A stretch of DNA of 64,000 nt, from contig NZ_JAJHIZ010000002.1 in the NCBI RefSeq assembly GCF_021538615.1, positions 1,054,001 to 1,118,000 of the forward strand, read 5' to 3'. The translations under genes and the position numbers were made by a program. Each line of letters starts with the position of its first letter. Position 1 is the first letter of the stretch. Under the pieces are notes generated by a model. That model did not search any database. It saw nothing but the letters and a program-made list of their open reading frames with translations, and was not told the origin of the DNA. The DNA is from Niabella agricola. Lineage in GTDB: Bacteria; Bacteroidota; Bacteroidia; Chitinophagales; Chitinophagaceae. Shown piece after piece: positions 9,134 through 18,335 of this stretch.

Positions 9134-12100
9134 ATGAAGTATTTGAAAGTACTGCTACCGGTTCTTATCCTGTTAGGCTTTGGATGCCGGCAACACATGC
9201 ACCAGCCAACGCTGGTATTGATCTCCACACACGCTCTCCTCGCCGGTTCCGGTATGGATGCGGCTATTGAAAAATACCGGGAGTGGTTCATTGTTAAAAT
9301 TTACGACCCCGCCGGTTTCAATGCTGCGGAGGTTTCCGGGGCAGACCTGGTGCTTTGCGAAAGCCTGGGGGCACGTATCAGCCTGCTGCAGCCGCAACTG
9401 GACAGCATCAGGGCACGCACAAAGATCCTGTATATTGATACCCCCGGCGCACAGGGCAACGTGGATACCGTCCACAGCAAAGCACTGAAAAAATACTGGG
9501 ATAATGCCAACACAGAAAACTTTGAAGGCCTGTTCAGTTATATCGGCAGCCGCATCTTTGGTCTTCCTGTTCCGTTAAAACAATGTATCGAATACCCCCC
9601 CTATGGTTTTTACCATACCGGCCAGGATAGCTTATTCAGGGATCTTTCTGCTTACCTGGACTGGTACGCCCACAATGCGGGGCACCGCTATAACCCTGAT
9701 TCCATCACCATTGGGCTCGTATATTATCAAAGCGCTTTTGTAAAGAAAGACCTGAAAGTAATCGATGCACTGATCCGCAATATTGAAAGCAAGGGGCATA
9801 ATGTGCTGCCACTCCTGGCCAAAGGTCAATTTAAGATCGATAGCTTTTTCATGCAGCACAATCATCCGGTAGCAGATGCATTGATCTATGGCGGAATGTT
9901 TCTTGATTTTGCCCATCCGGAACAGGGACGGCTCAGTGCGCAACAACTGGATCTGCCGTTGCTGGTAGGCGCGGTAAGCAGCACTGAAACAATACAGGAC
10001 TGGGAGCATGGCCAGGGTGGGTTTTTGCCCCGCATGACCGACCGGCTTTTCTTTACAGAACGCGATGGCGCCTTTGAGCCCCTGCTGATTGGCGCACAGG
10101 CAAAAGATCCGAAAGGCAATACCTGGACCGCGCCCATCCCTTACCAGGTAGACTGGCGGGTAGATCGTGCGCTGAGCTGGGCACGGCTGCGCCGTAAAGC
10201 AAATCATGATAAAAAAATTGTTATCACGTATTACAGCGAAGGCGGCGGCAAGGCCAATGTAGGCGGTGATATTGATGCCTACCTTAACGTGCCTGCCAGC
10301 ATTGTGAACCTGCTGAAAGCGCTCCGGGCAAAAGGCTACAGCACAGGAACAGCGCCCGTTCCATCAACTGCTGAACTATCAAAGCAAATGGCCTTGCATG
10401 CCTCCAATGTGGGCAGCTGGGCCGGAGAAGAGCTAATTCAGCGAAGCAGTAACGTACATCAAACCACGATCCGGATACCGGTAAGCCGCTACCTGCAATG
10501 GTTCCGCCAGTATCCTAAAAAGTTGCAGGACGCCGTAACGGATACCTGGGGACCGCCACCCGGTAATATAATGACCATAACAGCCGCCGGCGGTGAAAAG
10601 GAGTTTGTTATACCCGTGCTTCAATATGGTAACATCCTCCTGGCGCCGCATCCCAACTGGGGCCTGCAGGAAAATCAAAAAGTGATCTATGGCAGTTCAG
10701 CCATTCCGCCGCATCATTCCTATATTGCTTTTTATGAATGGATGAAACAGCAATACCGTGCAGATGCCCTGTTGACCCTGTTTACCCAGCTTTCGCTGAT
10801 GCCCGGTAAGCAGGAAGGGCCGGCAGCAGATGATTTTACAGGACGTCTTATTGGTAACCTGCCGCATATTACTACAGTGCCACTGATGGCCGGCAGCGGT
10901 GTAAAAAACAAACGCCGGGCCAGCGCTTTAACCATCGGGTATTTTAATGAGCTGACCGATGCGGTGCTAAGCGATAGCCTGCAACAGCTAAAAAGAATGA
11001 TTGATGATCGTAAAACGGCTACAAACCCGGTGATCAGGGAGCGGCAGACGCAAAAGATCATTGCCATGGCCCGGCAACAGCTGCCGGGTAAAAAAAGGGA
11101 GGCTAACGATCCGGAAGCCTACGTCAGCGCTATTGAGCATTATATACGGGGTATAATTGCCACAAAGATCCCCGATGGCAGTCATACTTTAGGTGAAGTG
11201 CCCCGTGGGGCAAAGTTACAGCGGCTGCTTAATGCGTTAACGGGCGCCGCTCCCCGCAATCAAAAGGATTCCGCCTACCGGAAATTCCTTCAAACAAAAA
11301 ACGAATACCTCCGTCAGCTGGGCCGCGCCGGCGACGAGGTTAGCAATATCTTACATGCACTAAACGGTGGCTATGTGCCGCCCGGTCCTTCTGACGATAT
11401 TTTACGCAACCCGGAATCGTTGCCTTCCGGCAGAAATCCTTACGGTGTTAATGATAAAGCGATCCCTTCCAAAGAAGCATGGGAAACCGGCAAACGCATG
11501 GCAGATCAGCTGCTGATCGATTTTGAGCAAAAACACGGCAAAGGACAATACCCCAAAAAAGTCGCGTTTGTATTATGGTCTACAGAAATTACCAACTCTC
11601 AGGGCGTGCAGGAAGCAGAGCTGTTGTACCTGATGGGAGTACAGCCGGTGTGGAACAGCAAAGGCCAGGTAATGGGTGCTGCGTTGATCCCCGCTGCGGA
11701 TCTGCGGCGTCCCCGTATTGATGTACTTATTACCACTTCCGGTACTTACCGGGATCATTTTGCTGATAAGATCGCATTGCTTGACACCGCCGTTCGTATA
11801 GCCGCTGCTGCTCCGGATAGTAACAATTGGATTCGCATTCATTCGCAAACTTATCAACACACGTTGAAGCTTAAAACGCCCGGAACCGCGCGCATTTTTT
11901 CTACGGCACTGGGCGCTTACTCCACCAACCTGGAGTTTGCCGTGGAGAAGGCGGATAGCTGGAATAACGACACGACACTTTCTGATCTGTACTTAAAGCG
12001 GATGGGCAACAGCTATGGGAACAGCGATACGGCACAACAGTCAGCCTTATTTACGCTCAATATAAAAGATGTGGATGCCGCAGCTTTCAGCCGCAGCTCC

Positions 12101-12907
12101 CATGTACTGGGGATCATGGACCACCCGATGGTAGCGGCGTACTATGGGGCCATCAGCTTGGCCGTGCAAAATACCACCGGGCGGATTCCCGATCTGTACA
12201 TCAACGATCTTGCTAACAAAAACGAAGCACAGCTACAATCCTTGCAGGATGCCTATCATAAGGAAATGGACACCCGCTACCTAAACCCGGCCTGGATCAA
12301 AAGTATGCAGGCACAGGGATATGATGGCGCGCGGTACATGGAGGCTTTTACAGAGAACCTGGAACTATGGAATATCACCAAAAAAGACATGGTTACCGAT
12401 GCAGACTGGAACCAGGTATATGCCACCTACGTGGATGACCGCCTGCATCTTCAGTTGGATGTTTTTTTTGAGCAACATAATCCCTATGCAAAACAGGGGT
12501 TGCTCTCCCACTTGCTGGAAGCGGCAGAAAAAGGCTACTGGCATGCATCCGAACAACAGTTACAAATACTGGCCACCCGCCTTGCCACAACAGTAGCCCG
12601 GCATGGGGCGGCTTGTAACACCACGGTTTGCAATACCACGCAAACCCAAAACCAGGTGAAACGGGTACTCGAGAAAGTGCCCGGCGGTATGGTACTGGCA
12701 AAAAAATATACAACCGCTATTAACCGGTTAAACCTGGGTGCAACAAATGGCAAAGACATTTCAACCCCGGTAACGGGCTACCAGATCATGCAATCTAATA
12801 AAAAACAGCAGGCTGCAAAAGATTCCATAATCTATTGGCTAATTGCAGGACTACTGATGTTAATAATAGTGGGGTTTATGGCTGAAATCAAAAAACAGAA
12901 CGGTTGA
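9134..12907 (+). CDS. CobN/HmuS-family chelatase-like protein, lipoprotein form
   Basis: 1257 residues of the CobN/magnesium-chelatase H-subunit family; motifs include YYSEGGGKANVGGDIDAYL, TDTWGPPPG, GNILLAPHPNWGLQ, LWSTEITNSQGVQEAELLYL and DHPMVAAYYGAISLAV. CobN proper inserts cobalt into cobyrinate, but the cobS/cobT partners are absent here. In Bacteroidota the homologue HmuS, beside ExbB-like and DUF2149 proteins, is linked to removing metal from heme. The N-terminus is a lipoprotein signal (LGFGC, Cys18) and the C-terminus a transmembrane helix (about 1231-1250) with a basic tail, so it should sit in the periplasm, tethered to the inner membrane. A metal-releasing role on a tetrapyrrole is the best inference; which metal is open. 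Confidence 0.9.
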   Translation: MKYLKVLLPVLILLGFGCRQHMHQPTLVLISTHALLAGSGMDAAIEKYREWFIVKIYDPAGFNAAEVSGADLVLCESLGARISLLQPQLDSIRARTKILYIDTPGAQGNVDTVHSKALKKYWDNANTENFEGLFSYIGSRIFGLPVPLKQCIEYPPYGFYHTGQDSLFRDLSAYLDWYAHNAGHRYNPDSITIGLVYYQSAFVKKDLKVIDALIRNIESKGHNVLPLLAKGQFKIDSFFMQHNHPVADALIYGGMFLDFAHPEQGRLSAQQLDLPLLVGAVSSTETIQDWEHGQGGFLPRMTDRLFFTERDGAFEPLLIGAQAKDPKGNTWTAPIPYQVDWRVDRALSWARLRRKANHDKKIVITYYSEGGGKANVGGDIDAYLNVPASIVNLLKALRAKGYSTGTAPVPSTAELSKQMALHASNVGSWAGEELIQRSSNVHQTTIRIPVSRYLQWFRQYPKKLQDAVTDTWGPPPGNIMTITAAGGEKEFVIPVLQYGNILLAPHPNWGLQENQKVIYGSSAIPPHHSYIAFYEWMKQQYRADALLTLFTQLSLMPGKQEGPAADDFTGRLIGNLPHITTVPLMAGSGVKNKRRASALTIGYFNELTDAVLSDSLQQLKRMIDDRKTATNPVIRERQTQKIIAMARQQLPGKKREANDPEAYVSAIEHYIRGIIATKIPDGSHTLGEVPRGAKLQRLLNALTGAAPRNQKDSAYRKFLQTKNEYLRQLGRAGDEVSNILHALNGGYVPPGPSDDILRNPESLPSGRNPYGVNDKAIPSKEAWETGKRMADQLLIDFEQKHGKGQYPKKVAFVLWSTEITNSQGVQEAELLYLMGVQPVWNSKGQVMGAALIPAADLRRPRIDVLITTSGTYRDHFADKIALLDTAVRIAAAAPDSNNWIRIHSQTYQHTLKLKTPGTARIFSTALGAYSTNLEFAVEKADSWNNDTTLSDLYLKRMGNSYGNSDTAQQSALFTLNIKDVDAAAFSRSSHVLGIMDHPMVAAYYGAISLAVQNTTGRIPDLYINDLANKNEAQLQSLQDAYHKEMDTRYLNPAWIKSMQAQGYDGARYMEAFTENLELWNITKKDMVTDADWNQVYATYVDDRLHLQLDVFFEQHNPYAKQGLLSHLLEAAEKGYWHASEQQLQILATRLATTVARHGAACNTTVCNTTQTQNQVKRVLEKVPGGMVLAKKYTTAINRLNLGATNGKDISTPVTGYQIMQSNKKQQAAKDSIIYWLIAGLLMLIIVGFMAEIKKQNG

Positions 12908-12980
12908 TCTGGCAAACTGTATTGCTTAATAAGAGCAGTAACAGAAGATCAGGAGCGATTATAAAATAAATTAAACGACA

Positions 12981-13151
12981 ATGACCAGGAAGCTAATTAA
13001 GATCATTCTTATTGCTTATTGCAGCACTATAAGCAGCTGCGGTTGTCATCATAAAGGCAATGGCACCTGTACCGCGCATCAAAGCATTGCACAAAAATCA
13101 AAAACAGTAATTAAACGGATCATACAAAATGATAAACAATATGGAAAGTAA
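12981..13151 (+). CDS. Small Cys/His-rich lipoprotein (56 aa)
   Basis: A frame too short for most gene finders: ATG 12981 to TAA 13151. It has a lysine-rich start, a hydrophobic stretch and a lipobox-like ISSC (Cys20), followed at once by [13 protein letters not shown], i.e. three Cys and three His within fifteen residues, and then a Lys/Gln-rich tail. The mature N-terminus looks like a compact soft-metal site. Its last 23 bases overlap the start of the ZigA-type GTPase, the usual sign of translational coupling. No family recognised. Placement between a CobN-like gene and a zinc-chaperone gene supports a metal role. The main doubt is whether it is translated. Confidence 0.6.
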   Translation: MTRKLIKIILIAYCSTISSCGCHHKGNGTCTAHQSIAQKSKTVIKRIIQNDKQYGK

Positions 13152-14352
13152 AAACCACCGACTCCCCGTAACAGTATTGAGCGGTTTCCTGGGCGCAGGC
13201 AAAACTACCCTCCTCAATCATGTCCTGCACAATAAACAGGGTTTAAAAGTGGCCGTCATTGTCAACGACATGAGCGAAGTGAGTATTGATGCCCGGCTGG
13301 TAGAAGATACCGGCGCCCTGTCCCGGACCGAAGAAAAGTTAGTGGAAATGAGCAATGGCTGTATTTGTTGCTCGCTGCGGGAAGATTTAATGAAGGAGGT
13401 GGAAAAACTGGCTAAGGAAAAACGTTTTGATTACCTGCTTATCGAAAGCACCGGCATCAGCGAGCCCATACCCGTGGCGCAAACCTTTTCATACACCGAC
13501 GAAGAAAATGGTGTGGACCTCTCCCGGTTCAGCTATATCGATACAATGGTTACGGTAGTGGATTGCTTTAATTTTTTTAAAGATTTCGGCACCGATGAGT
13601 TACTGAAAGACCGGGAGCTGACCGATATGGAAGGCGATCAGCGTACCATTGTAAACCTGCTGACCGACCAGATCGAATTTGCCAATGTGATCATCCTGAA
13701 CAAAACCGACCTGGTAGAAGAGCACACGGCTGGCCTGCTGCAGGCGGCTATTCACAAGCTAAACCCGGGTGCAAAGATCCTGCGCTCCAGTTTCGGCAAA
13801 GTGCCCCCCGCGGAAATACTGAATACGGGTTTGTTTGATTTTGACGAGGCACAAACCTCTGCCGGCTGGCAAAAAGAGCTGGAGGCCGGAAATCATACAC
13901 CCGAAACGGAAGAATTCGGGATCAGTTCTTTCGTGTTCCGGAACCCGCTCCCCTTTCATCCGGAGCGGCTCTGGAACTATTTAAACACACAATACCCCCA
14001 GGGCGTTATCCGCGCCAAGGGGCTGTTCTGGCTGGCCTCCCGCCCCAATGATGCCTTAAATTTTTCACAGGCCGGTGGCTCCTCCCGTATAGAAAAAGCC
14101 GGTAAATGGTGGTGCAGTATGCCCTATAATGAGCGCATGCGCTATCCTTCTTATGCATATAACAGGGACGCCATAGAAGGCCGTTGGAGCAAAAAATGGG
14201 GTGACCGTCTGAACGAGCTCGTGTTCATTGGCCAGGACATGGATCGGGCACTGCTGGTAAAAGAGCTGGAACAATGTTTATTGCAGGAGGCAGAACAGTA
14301 TTTGTTTGACACAAAATCGGGATTTAAGGATCCGTTCCCAAAAGAAATTTGA
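13129..14352 (+). CDS. zigA: COG0523 zinc-chaperone GTPase, ZigA/YciC type
   Basis: 407 residues of the G3E family. Walker A is GFLGAGKTT (about residues 19-27); the signature cluster CICC (residues 78-81) binds zinc in this family; ESTGISEP and NKTDLV are the later GTPase motifs. [15 protein letters not shown] plus [18 protein letters not shown] is the pattern of the ZigA/YciC/ZagA branch, cytosolic GTPases that deliver zinc during starvation and are commonly Zur-repressed. The C-terminal CobW_C domain includes GLFWLASRP and [15 protein letters not shown] 13141 is an equally good start. It overlaps the small Cys/His lipoprotein gene and lies 221 bases after the CobN-like gene, suggesting one regulon. 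Family call is strong; regulation is inferred. Confidence 0.9.
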   Translation: MINNMESKNHRLPVTVLSGFLGAGKTTLLNHVLHNKQGLKVAVIVNDMSEVSIDARLVEDTGALSRTEEKLVEMSNGCICCSLREDLMKEVEKLAKEKRFDYLLIESTGISEPIPVAQTFSYTDEENGVDLSRFSYIDTMVTVVDCFNFFKDFGTDELLKDRELTDMEGDQRTIVNLLTDQIEFANVIILNKTDLVEEHTAGLLQAAIHKLNPGAKILRSSFGKVPPAEILNTGLFDFDEAQTSAGWQKELEAGNHTPETEEFGISSFVFRNPLPFHPERLWNYLNTQYPQGVIRAKGLFWLASRPNDALNFSQAGGSSRIEKAGKWWCSMPYNERMRYPSYAYNRDAIEGRWSKKWGDRLNELVFIGQDMDRALLVKELEQCLLQEAEQYLFDTKSGFKDPFPKEI

Positions 14353-14584
14353 CGGCGGCTTGTTGAATAGATTGTGAATAAAGATCAGTTGCACTCCAAC
14401 TCGAAAGGCTTTACCACTCTGCCATCCACAATGATCAAGAAATGTTTTTGACTCATCCTCCGGTACCGTAAAATCGGCAATGAGCAAGGGAAAATCTGCC
14501 AGGTTAGCCGGCTCGATTTCCTTTTTTTTGGTACTCAAACCAGGCAGCGTTTAGTGTTTATAATTTAAGCACTTTCCCCCCGGC

Positions 14585-15103
14585 TCAGGCGATTATGGCA
14601 TAAGCTTTTGATGCTGTATAGGCCTTCATCTTATTCGTCCAGTCTGTTTTTATTTCCGCTTGCATGTTATTCCAGTTCGTTACATCATACATAATATAGA
14701 ACTTTACACTATGTTTTTCTGCCGCCACTCTTACCTTTCCGGCCATTGCATCCCGCACCGGCCCCTCACCTCCTACCGGGTTAAACCGTTGCAGTGCTGC
14801 CATGTCAATCCCCTACTGCTGCATCCACGGTTTGATCGTCATACGACGAGAATAAGGTTGCCGGTTGCCCATTGCCCAGGTTCGCATAACTGGTAGCATA
14901 CTTCTTTGTGTAGTCCTTCATATCCGGCCAGGAAACAATAGCGGTATTATCTTTGAAAGGTGCCCGGGACCAGTCATCTGCCCAGTGCCACCAACCGTTG
15001 ATGGGAGCTCCATCACCGATACAGGCAAACCATCCCTGATAACCCACGGTCACTTTGCCCACTACATCACCCGGCGGAGAGGGCCAGTTTCTGCAATCTG
15101 ACC
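14585..15103 (-). pseudogene. Fragment of a GH71/GH99-like glycoside hydrolase
   Basis: Two minus-strand frames together read like the N-terminal half of a GH71/99-like hydrolase: NWPSPPGDVVGKVTVGYQGW, FACIGDGAPINGWWHWADDW, VSWPDMKDYT and LFSSYDDQTVD (15103 to about 14810), then after a small deletion and frameshift WMQQ-stop-GIDMAALQRFNPVGGEGP and KFYIMYDVTNWNN down to 14585. The start and the C-terminal half are missing. It lies on the same strand just downstream of the SusC gene ending at 15240, so it was probably an enzyme of that operon. GH99 proper are endo-alpha-mannosidases, but members of this GH71/99-like branch are poorly characterised. Confidence 0.8.
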
Positions 15104-15138
15104 GGTACTATCAGCGAAGCTGCCGTAAATCCCATTAA

Positions 15139-15228
15139 CTACAGGGCCTTGATCCTGCAAAAAAATACCGGGTCAAAAAACTCAATCTCTATGACAATCA
15201 AAAAGCCCGCATCGACGAAAGCAACTGA
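15139..15228 (+). pseudogene. Possible C-terminal remnant of an alpha-galactosidase-like enzyme
   Basis: A 29-residue open stretch reading LQGLDPAKKYRVKKLNLYDN to a TGA at 15226. The LDP-x-K-x-Y-R-V...I/LNL pattern is typical of the C-terminal beta domain of GH36-type alpha-galactosidases. The plus-two frame just before it reads NPINYRAL, which would join after a frameshift. No start or catalytic region remains. Short and therefore tentative. Confidence 0.3.
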
Positions 15229-15239
15229 CCATAAACGCA

Positions 15240-18200
15240 TTAAAAACCAACCTGCAATCCAACATTGATTACCCGCTGATTCATATAGGCATCTCCTGCA
15301 GTATTACTGGTTACCTCCGGGTCCTGCTGGTACAAACTGTAGTTGGTAAAGGTAAGCAGGTTATAAGCACTCAGGTAAACCCTGGCATTATTGATCTTAA
15401 AGGGCAGCCATCTGGAAGGAAGCTGATATCCCAGGTCTACGGTCTTTAACCGGATATAATTTGCATCGATCAGCCAAAAGCTGGACGGATATGCAGCCGG
15501 ACTGTTTACAGACCCTGAGTTGGTGGTCAGCCTCGGGAACTTTGCCGCATCTGGATTATCTGGCGTCCATCTTAACTCGTGTATGGGCTGGAACTGGCTC
15601 TGGAAGGGCTCTATACCGGTGCCGGTAACATAAAAGCTATAGTTAAACGAGCCCTGGAATAAGATATTCAGGCTAAAACCCTTGTAGCTGCCGCCCAATG
15701 TTAACCCCGCCGTTGTATTGGGTAAATTGGGCTTTCCAATGGGGCCCATATCGTTTTCATCGATTACGTTATCACCATTAAGATCCTTATACTTCAGATC
15801 ACCCGGCTGAACCGGGATAAGCGGCCTGGCGCTGTTATCAATATCTGCCTGATCCTTATAAAATCCCAGGAAACTGTACCCGAAAGTTTGCCCAATCGGG
15901 TGACCGGTTTTCAGCAGCCAGGGAAACGCGGGTGAGGCTTCGTCCTGAAAGCGGATCGTATTTTTTGCGTATGAGAACACGCCCGTTACATTGTATTGAA
16001 AATCCCCGATGTGGTTACGATAGGTCAGTTGTCCGTCGAAGCCCGTATTCTTCACTTTACCCATATTGAACCGCGCGGTTCCCACACCCAGTATCTGGGA
16101 TATAGACCCGCGTGAGATTAGCTGATCATACCGGATATCGCGGAACCAATCGACCGTCAGTGAAATCCTGTCATCAAACATATTCAGATCTACCCCAAAA
16201 TCCAGTTTCCGGGCTTTTTCCCAGGTAACGTTGTTATTACCCAGGTCGCCTTCAAAAACAGAAGGATATCCCACAGCGCTGCTTTCTCCAAAAGGATAAC
16301 CACCTCCTTTCTCGTACTTCTGCACATACAGGTACCGGTTCCCGAAAACAAAGTCGGAGCCTACCACCCCGTAAGAACCCCGGATCTTTAACAAGTTGAT
16401 CTGATCAATATTAAAGAAGCGCTCCTTATTAATGTTCCAGCCTAAACCGATCGCGGGAAAAAATCCATATCTTTTATCCGATTTGAACCGGTCTGAGCCA
16501 TTGTATCCCAAATTGAAATCCATCAGGTACTTTTGTTTGTAATCATAGCCGATCTTAAAGCTATAACCCTGGAATTTATTGGGAACAGCTGCACTTTTCT
16601 GATCGGTGGCACTTTGCCGGTTAAAAAGCAGCAGGGATGTGAAGTGATGGTCATTGATAATACGATCATAGTTTAAGAAGGCCTGCAGATTGAGGTTCTT
16701 GTTATAGTCGTTGGTTGTTCCCAAAAGGGTATAACCAGATAGCTGGTATTGCCCCCTGGGATCGAGGGTATAGCTGCCATCTTCCGGATTATAATAGTAC
16801 GATGGCGGAGAGTACCCTTCTGAAAGCCCTCCCCTGAACAGATGCCGGGAAGCCGATTCCGTACTGGCGTATGCTACCCGACCCGTAAAAGATAATCCCC
16901 TGGTTATCATATCCAGTTTTTCGACCAGGCCGAAAAGGATGTTGAGATCTGTTCTTTTATCTCTTGTATAACCGCTGTTGGCCAGACGTGCATTGAGCGT
17001 GGAAAGATTGCCCGGATTATACCGGTCGTAGGAATAACTGCCATTCGGATTCAGGAACGGTGCCGAATAGGGCCTGATCTTTTTAAAGTTATAGATCTCC
17101 CCCACGATATTCTGGGCATGGGGCTGGTTAAGGTCGCCAAAGCGGGTGGTTACGTCCAGGCGCACCGATAAACTTTTTGAAGCTTTAATATCCAGGTTGC
17201 TTCTGAAATTATACCTGCGGAAATAATAGTTATTGTTTAATTCATTACGCGGATCCGAAAAATCCCTGAGGGCTCCATTCTGAACAAAGGCGCCCCCCGA
17301 TACAAAATATTTCACAATGTCATTTCCCCCGGAGGCATCCACATTGGCATTCGTTTGCAGTGAATAGGGTTTAAAAATAGCCTTGTACCAGTTCACATCG
17401 GGATGGCCATAGGGGTCATCGCCCGTTCTGAAATGCTCCAGGTCTGCTGCGGAGAACGGAGGGTTGAGCCCATCATTGGTATAGGCCTCGTTTTCGAGCA
17501 ATACGCTGTGATAGGCATCCAGAAATTTCAGTTTTGTTACCGGGCTCTGCATACCGCCTTCGACCCGTGCATTTATTTTAGGTCTTCCCATAACACCCCT
17601 GCGCGTTGTTACGATCAGTACACCATTGGCGCCTTTGATACCATATATAGCGGTAGTGGACGCATCCTTTAAAATGGAGATATTCTCTATTTCGTTTACA
17701 TTGATCTGTGCCAGCTGCTCATAGGTGTATTCGATATCATCTACAATAATGAGCGGTTTGTTGCCGTCCGGGTTTAATGAGCTTACTCCTCTTATGAAAA
17801 AATCAGAGGCATCTTTACCCGGCTGCCCCGAACGCTGCTGGGAAAAAAAACCGGGCAGTTTACCGGTAAGCGCATTCTGAACATTGGCCGTGGGAACAGT
17901 CCTTATATCATCAGCAGATATCGCACTCGCTGCCCCGGTATTGGTTACCCGCTTCTTGGTACCATATCCTACTACCACTACCTCATCCATCCCCTGGGAT
18001 TTGGCCTGCATGGTAATTTCAAGATCCTTTTCTCCATCCGGTTCCATTTCGAGCGTCAAATAGCCCACCAGACTGAAAACCAGAGTATGCCCGCTATTTA
18101 TATTGATCGTAAATTTTCCGTCCTCATCGGTTGTTGTACCGCCCGGCGCATCTTTTATGCTTACAGTAACGCCACGCAATGCTCCCATATTGTCCCGCAC

Positions 18201-18281
18201 TACCCCTGATATTTTTCTTTCCTGGCCCCATAAAGCGGAACCCAAAAACAAGCAGAAAATTAATATGTATATACGCTGCAT
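15240..18281 (-). CDS. SusC/RagA-family TonB-dependent transporter (SusC-1)
   Basis: 1013 residues: signal peptide (LFLGSALWGQ), carboxypeptidase-D-like domain (about 22-100, ISGVVRDNMGALRGV), plug with VVVVGYGTKKR, FFIRGVSSLN, ISILKDASTTAIYGIKGANG, then a barrel with the conserved YKDLNGDNVIDENDMG motif and an ending RVINVGLQVGF. It imports glycan fragments across the outer membrane together with a SusD protein. It is the last gene of a six-gene leftward operon, 54 bases after SusD-1. No SusD follows it; only decayed glycosidase DNA does. Its true partner could be SusD-2 at the other end of the operon. Confidence 0.95.
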   Translation of the reverse strand: MQRIYILIFCLFLGSALWGQERKISGVVRDNMGALRGVTVSIKDAPGGTTTDEDGKFTININSGHTLVFSLVGYLTLEMEPDGEKDLEITMQAKSQGMDEVVVVGYGTKKRVTNTGAASAISADDIRTVPTANVQNALTGKLPGFFSQQRSGQPGKDASDFFIRGVSSLNPDGNKPLIIVDDIEYTYEQLAQINVNEIENISILKDASTTAIYGIKGANGVLIVTTRRGVMGRPKINARVEGGMQSPVTKLKFLDAYHSVLLENEAYTNDGLNPPFSAADLEHFRTGDDPYGHPDVNWYKAIFKPYSLQTNANVDASGGNDIVKYFVSGGAFVQNGALRDFSDPRNELNNNYYFRRYNFRSNLDIKASKSLSVRLDVTTRFGDLNQPHAQNIVGEIYNFKKIRPYSAPFLNPNGSYSYDRYNPGNLSTLNARLANSGYTRDKRTDLNILFGLVEKLDMITRGLSFTGRVAYASTESASRHLFRGGLSEGYSPPSYYYNPEDGSYTLDPRGQYQLSGYTLLGTTNDYNKNLNLQAFLNYDRIINDHHFTSLLLFNRQSATDQKSAAVPNKFQGYSFKIGYDYKQKYLMDFNLGYNGSDRFKSDKRYGFFPAIGLGWNINKERFFNIDQINLLKIRGSYGVVGSDFVFGNRYLYVQKYEKGGGYPFGESSAVGYPSVFEGDLGNNNVTWEKARKLDFGVDLNMFDDRISLTVDWFRDIRYDQLISRGSISQILGVGTARFNMGKVKNTGFDGQLTYRNHIGDFQYNVTGVFSYAKNTIRFQDEASPAFPWLLKTGHPIGQTFGYSFLGFYKDQADIDNSARPLIPVQPGDLKYKDLNGDNVIDENDMGPIGKPNLPNTTAGLTLGGSYKGFSLNILFQGSFNYSFYVTGTGIEPFQSQFQPIHELRWTPDNPDAAKFPRLTTNSGSVNSPAAYPSSFWLIDANYIRLKTVDLGYQLPSRWLPFKINNARVYLSAYNLLTFTNYSLYQQDPEVTSNTAGDAYMNQRVINVGLQVGF

Positions 18282-18335
18282 AAAAAAAGCTATTAACCAG
18301 TTTGTTCAATTTATTTTTACGAATATGTAACCGGT

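Noticed and set aside
9632..10207. 191-residue minus-strand frame
   Set aside because: Antisense shadow wholly inside the CobN-like gene; no signal, domain or start context.
14278..14538. 86-residue minus-strand frame after the GTPase gene
   Set aside because: Overlaps the 3' end of the GTPase gene antisense and has no recognisable family.
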